DNA from: Bradyrhizobium sp. 4
GTDB taxonomy: Bacteria > Pseudomonadota > Alphaproteobacteria > Rhizobiales > Xanthobacteraceae
Assembly (NCBI RefSeq): GCF_023100905.1
Contig: NZ_CP064686.1
Coordinates: 3,534,001-3,598,000, forward strand
Direction: 5' to 3'
DNA length: 64,000 bases
Shown here: piece by piece, positions 24,178 to 32,868 of the stretch
Layout: each line of letters begins with the position of its first letter
Numbering within the stretch: the first letter of the stretch is position 1
Notes under the pieces: model-generated
Databases searched by the model: none
Told to the model about the DNA's origin: nothing
Seen by the model: only the letters and a program-made list of their open reading frames with translations
Made by a program: the position numbers and the translations under genes

Positions 24178-24282
24178 GTGCCGTCGGAAATGATCAGGCC
24201 GCGCGATCACGTGATGACGCTCGGCGTGAACTACAATTTCGATTGGACTCCGTTCCCGGGACGGAGTGCGCTTGAGAAATGA
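24178..24282 (+). pseudogene. Fragment resembling the C-terminal strand of an outer-membrane barrel protein
   Basis: Downstream of the autotransporter stop, and in the same reading frame, the sequence reads PRDHVMTLGVNYNFDW, then TPFPGRSALEK and a stop at 24280-24282. MTLGVNYNFDW is typical of the last beta-strand of Omp25/OmpA-like barrels (compare VVRAGVNYHF, the end of the protein at 24478-25164). No start, signal peptide or barrel precedes it. It is either a relic of a deleted porin or former coding sequence beyond a new stop. Confidence 0.5.
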
Positions 24283-24477
24283 GATCGATTGGCGCGCTGT
24301 TGAGATCGCGAAGAAGCGGCGGCGCGCGGGCGCCGCCGACCCGAATGACGCTGTCTGCTTGCTACCGAGCGTCATTCTTACTGAAAGACGAGTCGGGAGC
24401 GTGACGATGAGGACGCACTGCTACCGTTCTCGAAAGCTATGAATACAGTCGATAACTTAAAAAACAGGTGGGCTTTA

Positions 24478-25164
24478 ATGAAGAAGATCTTGATGGCCTC
24501 GGTGGCCTTACTGACTATGGTTGGCTCATCATCGGCCGCTGACTTGTACGCAAAGGCGCCGGCCCATGCCGCTCCGGTTTTCAATTGGACAGGTTTCTAC
24601 GTCGGTGTGAACGCCGGATATGGCGGCGGTGAATCGGCAATCATCACTGAGTCTCCTTTCGGGAGCGGAGTGTTGGCCCTCAAGTCGAACGGATTTCTCG
24701 GCGGCGGCCAATTTGGTTACAACTGGCAGGCCGCACAGTTCTTGTATGGCTTCGAAGCTGACATTCAGGGCACCGATGTGAAAAGCAGCCTCGGGATCCC
24801 CGCGCTTTTTGGCGGCGCCGCCGGCACGACGGTGGATTATTTCGGTACGGTTCGCGGACGCATTGGTTTCCTGCCGTGGGAGCGTTTCGTCGTTTACGCG
24901 ACGGGCGGTCTCGCCTATGGACAGACAACAACCAACAGCGGCGTTCCACTCGGGACGAATACGAAACTCGGTTGGACCGCCGGCGCCGGCTTCGAATACA
25001 TGATCGCACAAAACTGGTCTTTGAAGACCGAGTACCTTTACGTTGACCTGGGCAAGGACGCATTCAACCTAGATCAATTTGGCCTTCCCCCAGGCACCGG
25101 CTTCTCTGTCAGCGAAAAAACAGACATGCACGTCGTGCGCGCTGGTGTGAACTATCATTTCTAA
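24478..25164 (+). CDS. Omp25/RopB-type outer-membrane beta-barrel protein
   Basis: A 228-residue small porin-like protein from ATG 24478 (upstream in-frame ATG 24439 lacks a ribosome site). The signal peptide MKKILMASVALLTMVGSSSA is followed by ADLYAKAPAHAAPVFNWTGF, the classic mature N-terminus of rhizobial Omp25/RopB/Omp31 proteins, then alternating strands (GGQFGYNWQAAQFLYGFEAD, FVVYATGGLAYGQTTTN) and the terminal strand VVRAGVNYHF. It is an eight-stranded barrel in the outer membrane, contributing to envelope integrity. A terminator follows. Confidence 0.93.
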   Translation: MKKILMASVALLTMVGSSSAADLYAKAPAHAAPVFNWTGFYVGVNAGYGGGESAIITESPFGSGVLALKSNGFLGGGQFGYNWQAAQFLYGFEADIQGTDVKSSLGIPALFGGAAGTTVDYFGTVRGRIGFLPWERFVVYATGGLAYGQTTTNSGVPLGTNTKLGWTAGAGFEYMIAQNWSLKTEYLYVDLGKDAFNLDQFGLPPGTGFSVSEKTDMHVVRAGVNYHF

Positions 25165-25191
25165 GCGAACGAAGCTTAAGCGAACGAAGCT
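25162..25191 (+). repeat. Tandem 15-bp duplication spanning the Omp stop codon
   Basis: TAAGCGAACGAAGCT occurs twice head to tail (25162-25176, 25177-25191). The first copy begins with the TAA stop of the Omp gene, so the second also carries an in-phase TAA. Confidence 0.9.
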
Positions 25192-25220
25192 TTCAGACGT
25201 TGGCTGAGAACGAGACGCAA

Positions 25221-25256
25221 GAGGGGCCCCGGCGACGGAGCCCCTCAGTTATTTTT
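25221..25256 (+). terminator. Terminator of the Omp25-like gene
   Basis: The stem GAGGGGC/GCCCCTC (25221-25227, 25240-25246) has a 12-base loop and a T-rich tail (AGTTATTTTT). Confidence 0.85.
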
Positions 25257-25362
25257 CACACTGCGTTGGTTTGCATTTTCTCGACGTCGAAGGAGTGAAG
25301 CCTCGATGCCCTGTCACCGTACTGCTGCTTCACTGGAGCTTTTTTGTCATGCTTCGGCGTCG

Positions 25363-25992
25363 TCACGGCGCCGGGCAAGCCGCTCCATTCTTCACCCAGG
25401 CCTCCACCAGCGCGCCGGCCTGCTGCTGCGTGCCCGGCACGGGTGAGCGGCCGAAGCCGGGCTTCCAGGCCCAGCCGACGAGGGTGTCCTTGCCGATATG
25501 GTCGATCAGGTCTTCCACCTTGCGTCCGCCATTGCGCGCGGGATCCCTGATCTGCTCGCAGATCTCGCCGACGGTCTTGCCCTCCCAGGCCATCTCGCGC
25601 GGGGCGAGGTGCCAGTCGGGATGGCCGGGCATGCGGCCGGGCTCGAAATTGGCGTTCTGGTGGCAGGTGTTGCAGCGCATCGCCTCGAGCCCATGGCCGT
25701 CAGCGCCGCGCGTGACCGGCGGCTGATGCAGGCGGGCACTGTCGCCCTGGTGCGGCCTGTCGCCGGCCGGATGGCAATTGGTGCAACGTGGATGCGTCAG
25801 CACCTTGCCGAGCTCAGTGAAGATTGCGGCCGAACGCTTCTCTGTGTCGCCGACCGAAGCAAAGCTCTCGGGCGAGGCGAGGGCGTGGCTTGCCGTCTCC
25901 GACGCCGCGTAGCCCGCACTGAGACTGCCGGCGAGTGCGGCGACCACGGCAATCATCTTGAACCGCACGTCGGAGATCATGATGCGTGTCAC
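25363..25992 (-). CDS. Cytochrome c subunit of an isoquinoline-oxidoreductase-type molybdoenzyme
   Basis: A 209-residue c-type cytochrome. The first start, GTG 25992, overlaps the stop of the 2Fe-2S subunit gene; an in-frame ATG at 25980 is equally possible. The signal peptide (MIAVVAALAGSLSAGYAA) exports it. Two haem sites are visible: CTNCH near residue 70 and CNTCH near residue 107. The C-terminal QQQAGALVEAWVKNGAACPAP carries another Cys. In IorAB-like operons such a periplasmic cytochrome takes electrons from the 2Fe-2S subunit to the respiratory chain. It is the last gene of a three-gene minus-strand operon. Confidence 0.88.
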   Translation of the reverse strand: MTRIMISDVRFKMIAVVAALAGSLSAGYAASETASHALASPESFASVGDTEKRSAAIFTELGKVLTHPRCTNCHPAGDRPHQGDSARLHQPPVTRGADGHGLEAMRCNTCHQNANFEPGRMPGHPDWHLAPREMAWEGKTVGEICEQIRDPARNGGRKVEDLIDHIGKDTLVGWAWKPGFGRSPVPGTQQQAGALVEAWVKNGAACPAP

Positions 25993-26513
25993 TTGGTGGC
26001 CATGAGGTAGCGCTTCGAGTCGGCGAGGATCACGTCCCGCACCGCCTCGTGATATTTGACGTAGCCGGTGCAGCGACAGAGATGACCGTCGAGCGCGTCC
26101 GCGATGGTCTGCTCCAGCGCCTCGCGCGCGACCGGTGTCCGCGACAGGCGCTCCAGTAAGACCTGGCCCTCATTGAGGAAGCCCGCGGTGCAATAGCCGC
26201 ACTGAAAGGCGAAATGCGCGATGAACGCGTTTTGCAGGGTCGAGAGCTCGCCGTCCCTCGCGTGCCCCTCGACGGTGCGGATCGATTTGCCGTCGAAATT
26301 CATGGCGGGCGCGACGCAGGTCGGGCTGGTGGTGCTGGTGCCGTCGGGCGCGTCGACGATGACGGCGCAGCTCAGGCATTGCGCGGCGCCGCAGCCGAAC
26401 TTGGTGCCGGTCATGCCCAGCATCTCGCGCAGAAAATCGTTCATCGAGAGATCGTCGCGGACGTCCATCGGACCGTGCTTCTGGCCGTTGATGGTGAGGC
26501 TGAGGGTCGTCAC
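25989..26513 (-). CDS. 2Fe-2S subunit of a molybdenum hydroxylase (IorA/CoxS-like)
   Basis: 174 residues from GTG 26513, which overlaps the stop of the Moco subunit in a GTGA junction. The frame stays open further upstream inside the neighbouring gene, but homology begins at TTLSLTINGQKHG. The N-terminal ferredoxin cluster is FGCGAAQCLSCAV with a further Cys in SPTCVAP. The C-terminal helical cluster domain is CGYCTAGF and HLCRCTGY. This is the standard small subunit of the xanthine oxidase family. It passes electrons from Moco to the cytochrome c encoded just downstream. Confidence 0.94.
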   Translation of the reverse strand: MTTLSLTINGQKHGPMDVRDDLSMNDFLREMLGMTGTKFGCGAAQCLSCAVIVDAPDGTSTTSPTCVAPAMNFDGKSIRTVEGHARDGELSTLQNAFIAHFAFQCGYCTAGFLNEGQVLLERLSRTPVAREALEQTIADALDGHLCRCTGYVKYHEAVRDVILADSKRYLMATK

Positions 26514-29281
26514 GCGAGCACTCCCTTCAATAGGCTTGCGGTGACCGGCAGCGCGCGGAAGCGATGGCCGGTGGCGTCGTGGATGGCGTTGATCAGCGCC
26601 GGCACGATCGGGATCATCACGACCTCCGCCATGCCCTTCGGCGCTTCGTCTGGTACTAGCGGCTTCAGCATCTCGATCTCGAGATCGCGGAGCGGCAGGT
26701 CGGAGCCGCGTGCGACCAGATAGCGCCCGAGATTCCATTCGCCATTGCCCGGCCCGCCCTCGAACGGGGGCAGGGTTTCGAGCAGCGCGTAGCCGACGCC
26801 CATGGCGAAGCCGCCCTGGGCCTGGCCCATCACCACCTCGGGCACCAGCGCGGTGCCGCATTCGAGCACGCTATAGGCCTTGGCGATGCGAAGCGCGCCG
26901 GTTGCGCGCTCGATCTCGACGCGGACGACCGTGCCGCACATCGAGGTGTAGGCGGTGCCGATCCGGTTGTTGTCGGTCGGCGGAAACTTGACGCTGCTGC
27001 GGTTGATCCGCTCGAACTTGCCGTTGCCTTTGCGGATCGCCAGCGCGTCGATCTCGGCGCGGTATTGCTCGCCGGACAGCGGGAAGCGTGCCCGCGACCA
27101 CGCCCAGCGCGAGAAGCTGTGCGCAACCGCACCGGTGACGAGGCCGCGCGCGTGAGCTGTCGCCGCGAGCGCAGGGAGGGCGAGCGGTTCGAGGCCGGGC
27201 ATGGTGAGCTGGCCGTTCTGCCAGCTTGCGCCGGCCCATTGCCCCGCGCGCGGATCGGTCTTTGCGATGCGCCACAGCTCGAGCGCCGCGGGCCACAGGC
27301 CGAAGCGGAAAATCACGCGGGCGGCTTCCGCGGCGGAATGCGTGCCGACATGCGCGCCGATCGAGGAGCTCGTCGGCGAGCTGATCGCGGGCACCCAGCG
27401 CGGGTTCTTCTCCGCGGCATCCTGGGTCTTCTGGTCCATGGTGGAGGGATCGCCGGATGTGACCAGCCCGAGTACGTCATAGCTGTCGACGCGGGCGACC
27501 GAGACCTCATCGGCGATGGCGCCGAGATGGCCGGCGACCCGGTTGGCCAGCGCCGTCCCGATGCCGTTGCCCATCTCGACATGATCGCAATAGATGACGA
27601 TCTTGCCGTCAGGTCCAAGCTCGACGCGTCCGAGCGAGCCATCCGCACCGGAGCCATAGTCTTTCGTCACGCAGGCAACGCCAGTGCCGACCAGCCGACC
27701 CGACGATGTCTGCTTGAACTGCGCCCGCTGCTGCCAGATCGGATGCTTCTCGAGCTTGTCGAGGATTTCGGGCGTGCGCACCGAGACGATGTAGGGATTG
27801 CCCGTCATGGTCCGACCGTTCTGCGGCAGCGCGTTACGCCGCCGGAATTCGATTGGATCGCGCTTGAGCTCGGACGCGGCTTCGTCGATCAGGACCTCCA
27901 GCGCCGTCATGGCTTGCAGGATGCCATAGCCGCGCATCGAGCCTGCGCTCACGCCGCGCGAGTGCACCGCGACGGTCCTGACGTCGACCTTCGGAATGTC
28001 GTAGATGCCGATCGCGCCGGTGGCGGCGACGATTGCGACGCTGGCCGAGAAATGGGCGAGCCCGCCGCCGTCGAGCACGTGATCGGCAGCGAACCCCTTG
28101 ATCTTGCCGGTCGCGCGATCGATGCCGATGCGCGAGCGCATCTTGATGGCGTGGCGTTTGATGCCGGCCTGAAATTGCTGGTAGCGGTCATGCGCCAGCC
28201 GCACCGGCTTGCCGGGAAAGCAGACCGCCGCGAGCGCAACATAGAGAATGAAAGGCGTGTGATCGCGGCCACCAAAGCCGCCACCGACATGGGCGAATTG
28301 CGCGTTGATGTGCGCCGGCTTGTAGGGCGCGCGGGCCTTGCCGAACAGATGCGCGATCGACTCCGCCGCCTCGTAAGGTGACTGTACGCCAAGCAGCAGT
28401 TCGAGATTGCCGCCCTTGCCGTCGTACCAGGCGAGCCCGCATTCCGGCTCGAGGAACATCGGGTCGACCGATTGCGTCTCGAACTCGCGGTCGAGCACCA
28501 GCATCGAGGCGTCATTCGCTGCAAGCTCGGCGCGGATCTGCTCGCCATGTTTCGCCGCCTTGGCGTAATCCGCCGGCATGTCCTTCGCGAGCGGCGACCA
28601 CACCGGCAGCGCCGCGCTCTGCACCTTCTTGGGCGAGACCCAGCCGGCCTGGAGCGGCGAATAGACATCCGGTTGGTCAGGCGAGGGACCTGCCACGCGG
28701 GTGAAGCGGAAGGCCCCGTAATCGGGGACGACGACAGGCCCGGTCTCCTCGCCGAATTGGACGAACGTGCCGTCGCGCAGCGCGAGACGCGCCTGGTCGA
28801 AGGCGTCGAACTTTTCGAAGATCAAAAGCGCTACCGGCTGTCCCAGATAAAGCGGCGTCTTGCCGATCGGACAGAACAGGTCGCCCGCATAGAATTCCGG
28901 CACCTGCGTCCCGATCCGGTCGAGATCGGCGGCTGTCACCACCACCGACGGCTTGAGCGCGCCGCCGAGGCGGGCGAGGTCCAGTCCGGTATAGACATGC
29001 GTGGCGTCGTTGGCGCGGACCAGGATCGCGTGCGAGGTGGTCTGTGGCCAGCCCTGCAGATCGTTGGCGCGGAAGTCGGAAGCGTAGAGCTTTGCGCCGG
29101 TGACCTTGGCGACGCCGTCGACACGGCCAGCGCCCGTTGCCGCCGGATTGAACTTGCCGCGTCCGGGCAGCGTCTCGTGCGCTGCGAAGGGCACGCCCGC
29201 CGCGGACGCCAGATGTGACAGGCTGACCGAGATGCCTCCCGCCGACAACCACTTCACGAACTCACGTCGCGAAGGCCCCAT
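26510..29281 (-). CDS. Molybdopterin-binding large subunit (isoquinoline 1-oxidoreductase beta-type)
   Basis: 923 residues from ATG 29281 (TCCTT complement at 29289-29293 gives AAGGA seven bases upstream); an earlier in-frame ATG at 29287 is too close to that site. The N-terminus SRREFVKWLSAGG is a twin-arginine signal, so the folded enzyme is exported with its 2Fe-2S partner. The body has IorB/xanthine-dehydrogenase-type regions: GRVDGVAKVTGAKLYASDF, AHVGGGFGGRDHTPF, GSMRGYGILQAMTALE, MGQAQGGFAMGVGYAL. The family hydroxylates N-heterocycles or oxidises aldehydes. The substrate is not predictable. Upstream lies the divergent multicopper oxidase gene. Confidence 0.92.
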   Translation of the reverse strand: MGPSRREFVKWLSAGGISVSLSHLASAAGVPFAAHETLPGRGKFNPAATGAGRVDGVAKVTGAKLYASDFRANDLQGWPQTTSHAILVRANDATHVYTGLDLARLGGALKPSVVVTAADLDRIGTQVPEFYAGDLFCPIGKTPLYLGQPVALLIFEKFDAFDQARLALRDGTFVQFGEETGPVVVPDYGAFRFTRVAGPSPDQPDVYSPLQAGWVSPKKVQSAALPVWSPLAKDMPADYAKAAKHGEQIRAELAANDASMLVLDREFETQSVDPMFLEPECGLAWYDGKGGNLELLLGVQSPYEAAESIAHLFGKARAPYKPAHINAQFAHVGGGFGGRDHTPFILYVALAAVCFPGKPVRLAHDRYQQFQAGIKRHAIKMRSRIGIDRATGKIKGFAADHVLDGGGLAHFSASVAIVAATGAIGIYDIPKVDVRTVAVHSRGVSAGSMRGYGILQAMTALEVLIDEAASELKRDPIEFRRRNALPQNGRTMTGNPYIVSVRTPEILDKLEKHPIWQQRAQFKQTSSGRLVGTGVACVTKDYGSGADGSLGRVELGPDGKIVIYCDHVEMGNGIGTALANRVAGHLGAIADEVSVARVDSYDVLGLVTSGDPSTMDQKTQDAAEKNPRWVPAISSPTSSSIGAHVGTHSAAEAARVIFRFGLWPAALELWRIAKTDPRAGQWAGASWQNGQLTMPGLEPLALPALAATAHARGLVTGAVAHSFSRWAWSRARFPLSGEQYRAEIDALAIRKGNGKFERINRSSVKFPPTDNNRIGTAYTSMCGTVVRVEIERATGALRIAKAYSVLECGTALVPEVVMGQAQGGFAMGVGYALLETLPPFEGGPGNGEWNLGRYLVARGSDLPLRDLEIEMLKPLVPDEAPKGMAEVVMIPIVPALINAIHDATGHRFRALPVTASLLKGVLA

Positions 29282-29516
29282 GATCATATCCTTGTACAGA
29301 GTTTCGAGAACATCGGGATGCGGCCAGCATGCGATGTCCGGAGGGCATAGGTCAGCGCCAGCGCGAATCCGTCACGATGCATCATGCGACGATAGAACGG
29401 GTGAGAAGGTTTACAACCGCTGAATGTCGTGCGCTCGCAGATCGAATTGTGGTTTCGTGCTTGCTTTGAAATCGAATCGAACGGAAGACGGTCCGGCAAC
29501 AGGGGGCGCGATTCAA

Positions 29517-31124
29517 ATGCAGCACGATCCGAACGGTGCGTCTTCAGTCACCAGCACCATGGGCACGACGACATTGTCGCGCCGCCAATTGCTGGATTGC
29601 GGTCTCAAAGCGGGCGCGTTGTCGCTGTTCGCAGGTGCAGCGAATGCCCAGCACGCCGTGCACGACCATGCAGGCACGTCCCACACCGCGGACATGTCGC
29701 CGACCATGGGAATGATCGCTGATACGCCCGTTCCCGCCATGGACCAGCCGCTGCTCGAGCCCGAGGTGCGGCGGTCCGTCAATGGCGTGCTGAGCACGAC
29801 CTTGCGCGTCGGCTATGCCTATCGCCAGATCGGCGGCGTCCGGCTCTATGTCAGGTCCTATGAGGGCGGCAGCCCCGGCCCGACCTTGCGCATGAAGCCC
29901 GGCGATACCCTGCGCATCAAGATGATCAACGATTTGCCGCCGAACCGCGATGGATTGCCGGCCGACATCAGTCATCCGCACCAGTTCAACAACACCAATT
30001 TCCATTTCCACGGCGCGCATACCAGCCCGAGCGGGATTTCCGACAACGTCATGCGCTCGATGGCGCCGGGCCGCAGCTACAACATCGAAATCACGCTGCC
30101 GGCCGATCACACCAGGGGCACCTACTGGTATCACCCACATCACCACGGCAGCGCTGACATCCAGATGTCCTCCGGCATGGTCGGCGCCGTCGTCATCGAG
30201 GGCGATTTCGCCGAAATTCCAGAGATCGCGACCGCCCGCGAACGTCTCATGGTGCTGACCCAGGTGGTCTACGATGCCAACGGCATGGTCGAGAATTTCG
30301 AGACGCTGTTTCCCGAGACTGCGACGCGTTTTCTCGCCATTAACGGCCAGCGCCGGCCAATGATCGAGATGCGGCCCGGCGAGGTGCAGCGCTGGCGCAT
30401 CCTCAATGCCGCCTATCAGGACGACATGCTGCTCGACCTGGAGAAGCACGATCTGCAAGCGATCGCCTATGACGGCATCCAGCTCGGCGCCATGCAGCCG
30501 CTCAAGCAGGTCCTGATCGCGCCCGGCCAGCGCGCGGACATTCTGGTGAAAGCAGGGAGCCCCGGCACCTACGCCTTCAACGCGGCGCAGTACGACCAGG
30601 GCCATCCTTCGCCAGTGGGACCGCTGGCGCGGGTCGTGGTCTCAGGCGCGCCGATGGACATGAAGCTGCCGCGGGTCCTGCCGCCGGCGCCGCTCGCGAC
30701 CATCAAGGATTCCGAGATCACCAACCGTCGCAAGGTGGTGCTCTCGGCGACCGCGCCGGAGGCCGATGCCGCCGGCCATTGGCAGGAATTCGAGTTCTTC
30801 GTCGACGGCAAGAAGTTCGACCCTGGCCGTATCGATCAACGGGTCAAGCTGGGTGCGGTCGAGGAGTGGACCATCGTCAACACCCATGAGCATGACGACC
30901 ACGTGTTCCACATCCACACCAACCCGTTCCAGGTGATCTCGGCCAATGGCAAGGCGCTGGCGGTGCCGGAATGGCGAGATTCCGTGATCGTGGAGCGCAA
31001 GGGCGGCCAGGTCGTGTTCCGCTCGCGCTTCATCGATTTCACCGGCGTCTACATGCTCCACTGCCACATGATGAACCATGAGGAGATGGGCATGATGCAG
31101 ACCGTGGAGGTCTACAAGGCCTAA
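29517..31124 (+). CDS. Tat-exported multicopper oxidase
   Basis: 535 residues from ATG 29517, with AGGGGGC upstream; an extended frame to 29424 lacks support. The Tat signal is TLSRRQLLDCGLKAGALSLF. Cupredoxin copper motifs occur in order: HFHGAHTSPSG, WYHPHHHGSADIQ, HVFHIHTNPFQV and HCHMMNHEEMGMMQ (type 1 axial Met). A His/Met-rich stretch after the signal (HAVHDHAGTSHTADMSPTMG) may bind copper. The family oxidises Cu(I), phenols or metals in the periplasm, as CueO does. Its divergent neighbour is a Tat-exported molybdoenzyme; coregulation is possible, but no operator is evident. Confidence 0.93.
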   Translation: MQHDPNGASSVTSTMGTTTLSRRQLLDCGLKAGALSLFAGAANAQHAVHDHAGTSHTADMSPTMGMIADTPVPAMDQPLLEPEVRRSVNGVLSTTLRVGYAYRQIGGVRLYVRSYEGGSPGPTLRMKPGDTLRIKMINDLPPNRDGLPADISHPHQFNNTNFHFHGAHTSPSGISDNVMRSMAPGRSYNIEITLPADHTRGTYWYHPHHHGSADIQMSSGMVGAVVIEGDFAEIPEIATARERLMVLTQVVYDANGMVENFETLFPETATRFLAINGQRRPMIEMRPGEVQRWRILNAAYQDDMLLDLEKHDLQAIAYDGIQLGAMQPLKQVLIAPGQRADILVKAGSPGTYAFNAAQYDQGHPSPVGPLARVVVSGAPMDMKLPRVLPPAPLATIKDSEITNRRKVVLSATAPEADAAGHWQEFEFFVDGKKFDPGRIDQRVKLGAVEEWTIVNTHEHDDHVFHIHTNPFQVISANGKALAVPEWRDSVIVERKGGQVVFRSRFIDFTGVYMLHCHMMNHEEMGMMQTVEVYKA

Positions 31125-31245
31125 GCTGCGGGTCGAATTGCGCGAATTCGGCGGCGCGCGGGGCTGATCCGGGTCCGGCCGGGCTTCCCCTGGCGGCCGG
31201 CATGGCCTATGACGCTGCAACGCAACAATCCCCCAAAAAGACCCC

Positions 31246-32868
31246 ATGATCCGCCTCGACAACGTCAGCAAGCAAGCCGGCCACCAGATCCTGTTCATCG
31301 AAGCCTCCGCCGCCCTCAACAAGGGCGAGAAGATCGGCCTCGTTGGCCCGAACGGTGCGGGCAAGACCACGCTATTCCGGATGATCGCCGGCGAGGAACT
31401 GCCCGACGAGGGGCAGGTCTCGACCGATCGCGGCATCACCATCGGCTATTTCAACCAGAACGTCGGTGAGATGGCCGGCCGCAGCGCCGTGGCCGAGGTC
31501 ATGGACGGGGCGGGACCCGTGAGTGCGGTCGCGGCCGAGCTGCGGGAGCTCGAGACCGCGATGGCCGATCCCGACAAGGCCGACCAGATGGACGAGATCA
31601 TCGCGCGTTACGGCGAGGTGCAGCACGCGTTCGAGGAGCTCGACGGCTATGCGCTCGACGGCCGTGCGCGCGAGGCGCTGTCCGGCCTCGGCTTCAGCCA
31701 GGAGATGATGGACGGCGACGTCGGCAAGCTCTCCGGCGGCTGGAAGATGCGCGTGGCGCTGGCGCGTATTCTCCTGATGCGCCCCGACGTCATGCTGCTC
31801 GACGAGCCGAGCAACCATCTCGATCTCGAAAGCCTGATCTGGCTGGAGAAGTTCTTGCACGACTACGAAGGTACGCTGCTGATGACCTCGCATGATCGCG
31901 AGTTCATCAACCGCGTGATCTCGAAAGTCGTCGAAATCGATTCCGGATCGCTCACCACCTACGCCGGCAATTACGAGTTCTACGAGCAGCAGCGGGCACT
32001 GAGCGAGAAGCAGCAGCAGGCGCAGTTCGAGCGCCAGCAGGCCATGCTCGCCAAGGAGATCAAGTTCATCGAGCGTTTCAAGGCGCGCGCATCTCATGCG
32101 GCACAGGTCCAGAGCCGGGTGAAGAAGCTCGACAAGATCGAGCGGGTCGAGCCGCCGCGCCGCCGCCAGACGGTGGCATTCGACTTTCCGCCGGCGCCGC
32201 GGTCGGGCGAGGACGTCGTTGCGCTCAAGAAGGTGTTCAAGGGCTACGGCAGCAAGCGCATCTATGACGGGCTCGATTTCATGATCCGCCGCCGAGAACG
32301 CTGGTGCGTGATGGGCGTCAACGGCGCCGGCAAATCGACGCTGCTCAAGCTCGTCGCCGGTGCGAGCGAGCCGGACGAGGGCACGGTCGCGGTCGGCGGC
32401 AGCGTCAAGATGGGCTATTTCGCCCAGCACGCGATGGATTTGCTCGATGGCGAGCAGACGGTGTTCGAGTCACTCGAATACGCGTTTCCGACCGCCGGGC
32501 AGGGCTCCCTGCGCGCGCTCGCAGGCTGCTTCGGCTTCTCCGGCGACGACGTCGAGAAGCGCTGCCGCGTGCTGTCAGGCGGCGAGAAGGCGCGCCTGGT
32601 GATGGCGAAGATGCTGTTCGACCCCCCGAACTTTCTGGTGCTGGACGAGCCGACCAACCATCTCGACCTTGCCACCAAGGAGATGCTGATCGCGGCGCTG
32701 TCGGATTTCGAGGGCACCATGCTGTTCGTCTCGCATGACCGGCATTTTCTCAGCGTCCTGTCGAACCGCGTGCTGGAGCTGACGCCCGAGGGCATCCACC
32801 AGTTCGGCGGCGGCTACACCGAATATGTCGCGCGCACGGGGCAGGAAGCGCCGGGGTTGCGGAGCTAG
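31246..32868 (+). CDS. ABC-F family ATPase
   Basis: 540 residues with two ABC cassettes and no membrane segment. Cassette 1: Walker A GPNGAGKTT, signature LSGGWKMRVALARILLM, Walker B LLDEPSNHLDLES. Cassette 2: GVNGAGKST, LSGGEKARLVMAKMLF, VLDEPTNHLDLAT. The linker between them (EKQQQAQFERQQAMLAKEIK) is the P-site tRNA-interaction motif region of ABC-F translation factors. These proteins act on stalled or initiating ribosomes, not in transport. The subfamily looks YbiT/EttA-like, but I cannot fix it. The stop overlaps the convergent GDPD gene by four bases. Confidence 0.94.
   Translation: MIRLDNVSKQAGHQILFIEASAALNKGEKIGLVGPNGAGKTTLFRMIAGEELPDEGQVSTDRGITIGYFNQNVGEMAGRSAVAEVMDGAGPVSAVAAELRELETAMADPDKADQMDEIIARYGEVQHAFEELDGYALDGRAREALSGLGFSQEMMDGDVGKLSGGWKMRVALARILLMRPDVMLLDEPSNHLDLESLIWLEKFLHDYEGTLLMTSHDREFINRVISKVVEIDSGSLTTYAGNYEFYEQQRALSEKQQQAQFERQQAMLAKEIKFIERFKARASHAAQVQSRVKKLDKIERVEPPRRRQTVAFDFPPAPRSGEDVVALKKVFKGYGSKRIYDGLDFMIRRRERWCVMGVNGAGKSTLLKLVAGASEPDEGTVAVGGSVKMGYFAQHAMDLLDGEQTVFESLEYAFPTAGQGSLRALAGCFGFSGDDVEKRCRVLSGGEKARLVMAKMLFDPPNFLVLDEPTNHLDLATKEMLIAALSDFEGTMLFVSHDRHFLSVLSNRVLELTPEGIHQFGGGYTEYVARTGQEAPGLRS

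Noticed and set aside
22732..24375. Open frame of 547 codons on the minus strand
   Set aside because: Antisense to the barrel of the autotransporter; Arg/Ala/Gly-rich shadow without domain.
27065..28381. Open frame of 438 codons on the plus strand
   Set aside because: Antisense to the Moco subunit gene, which has full family motifs.
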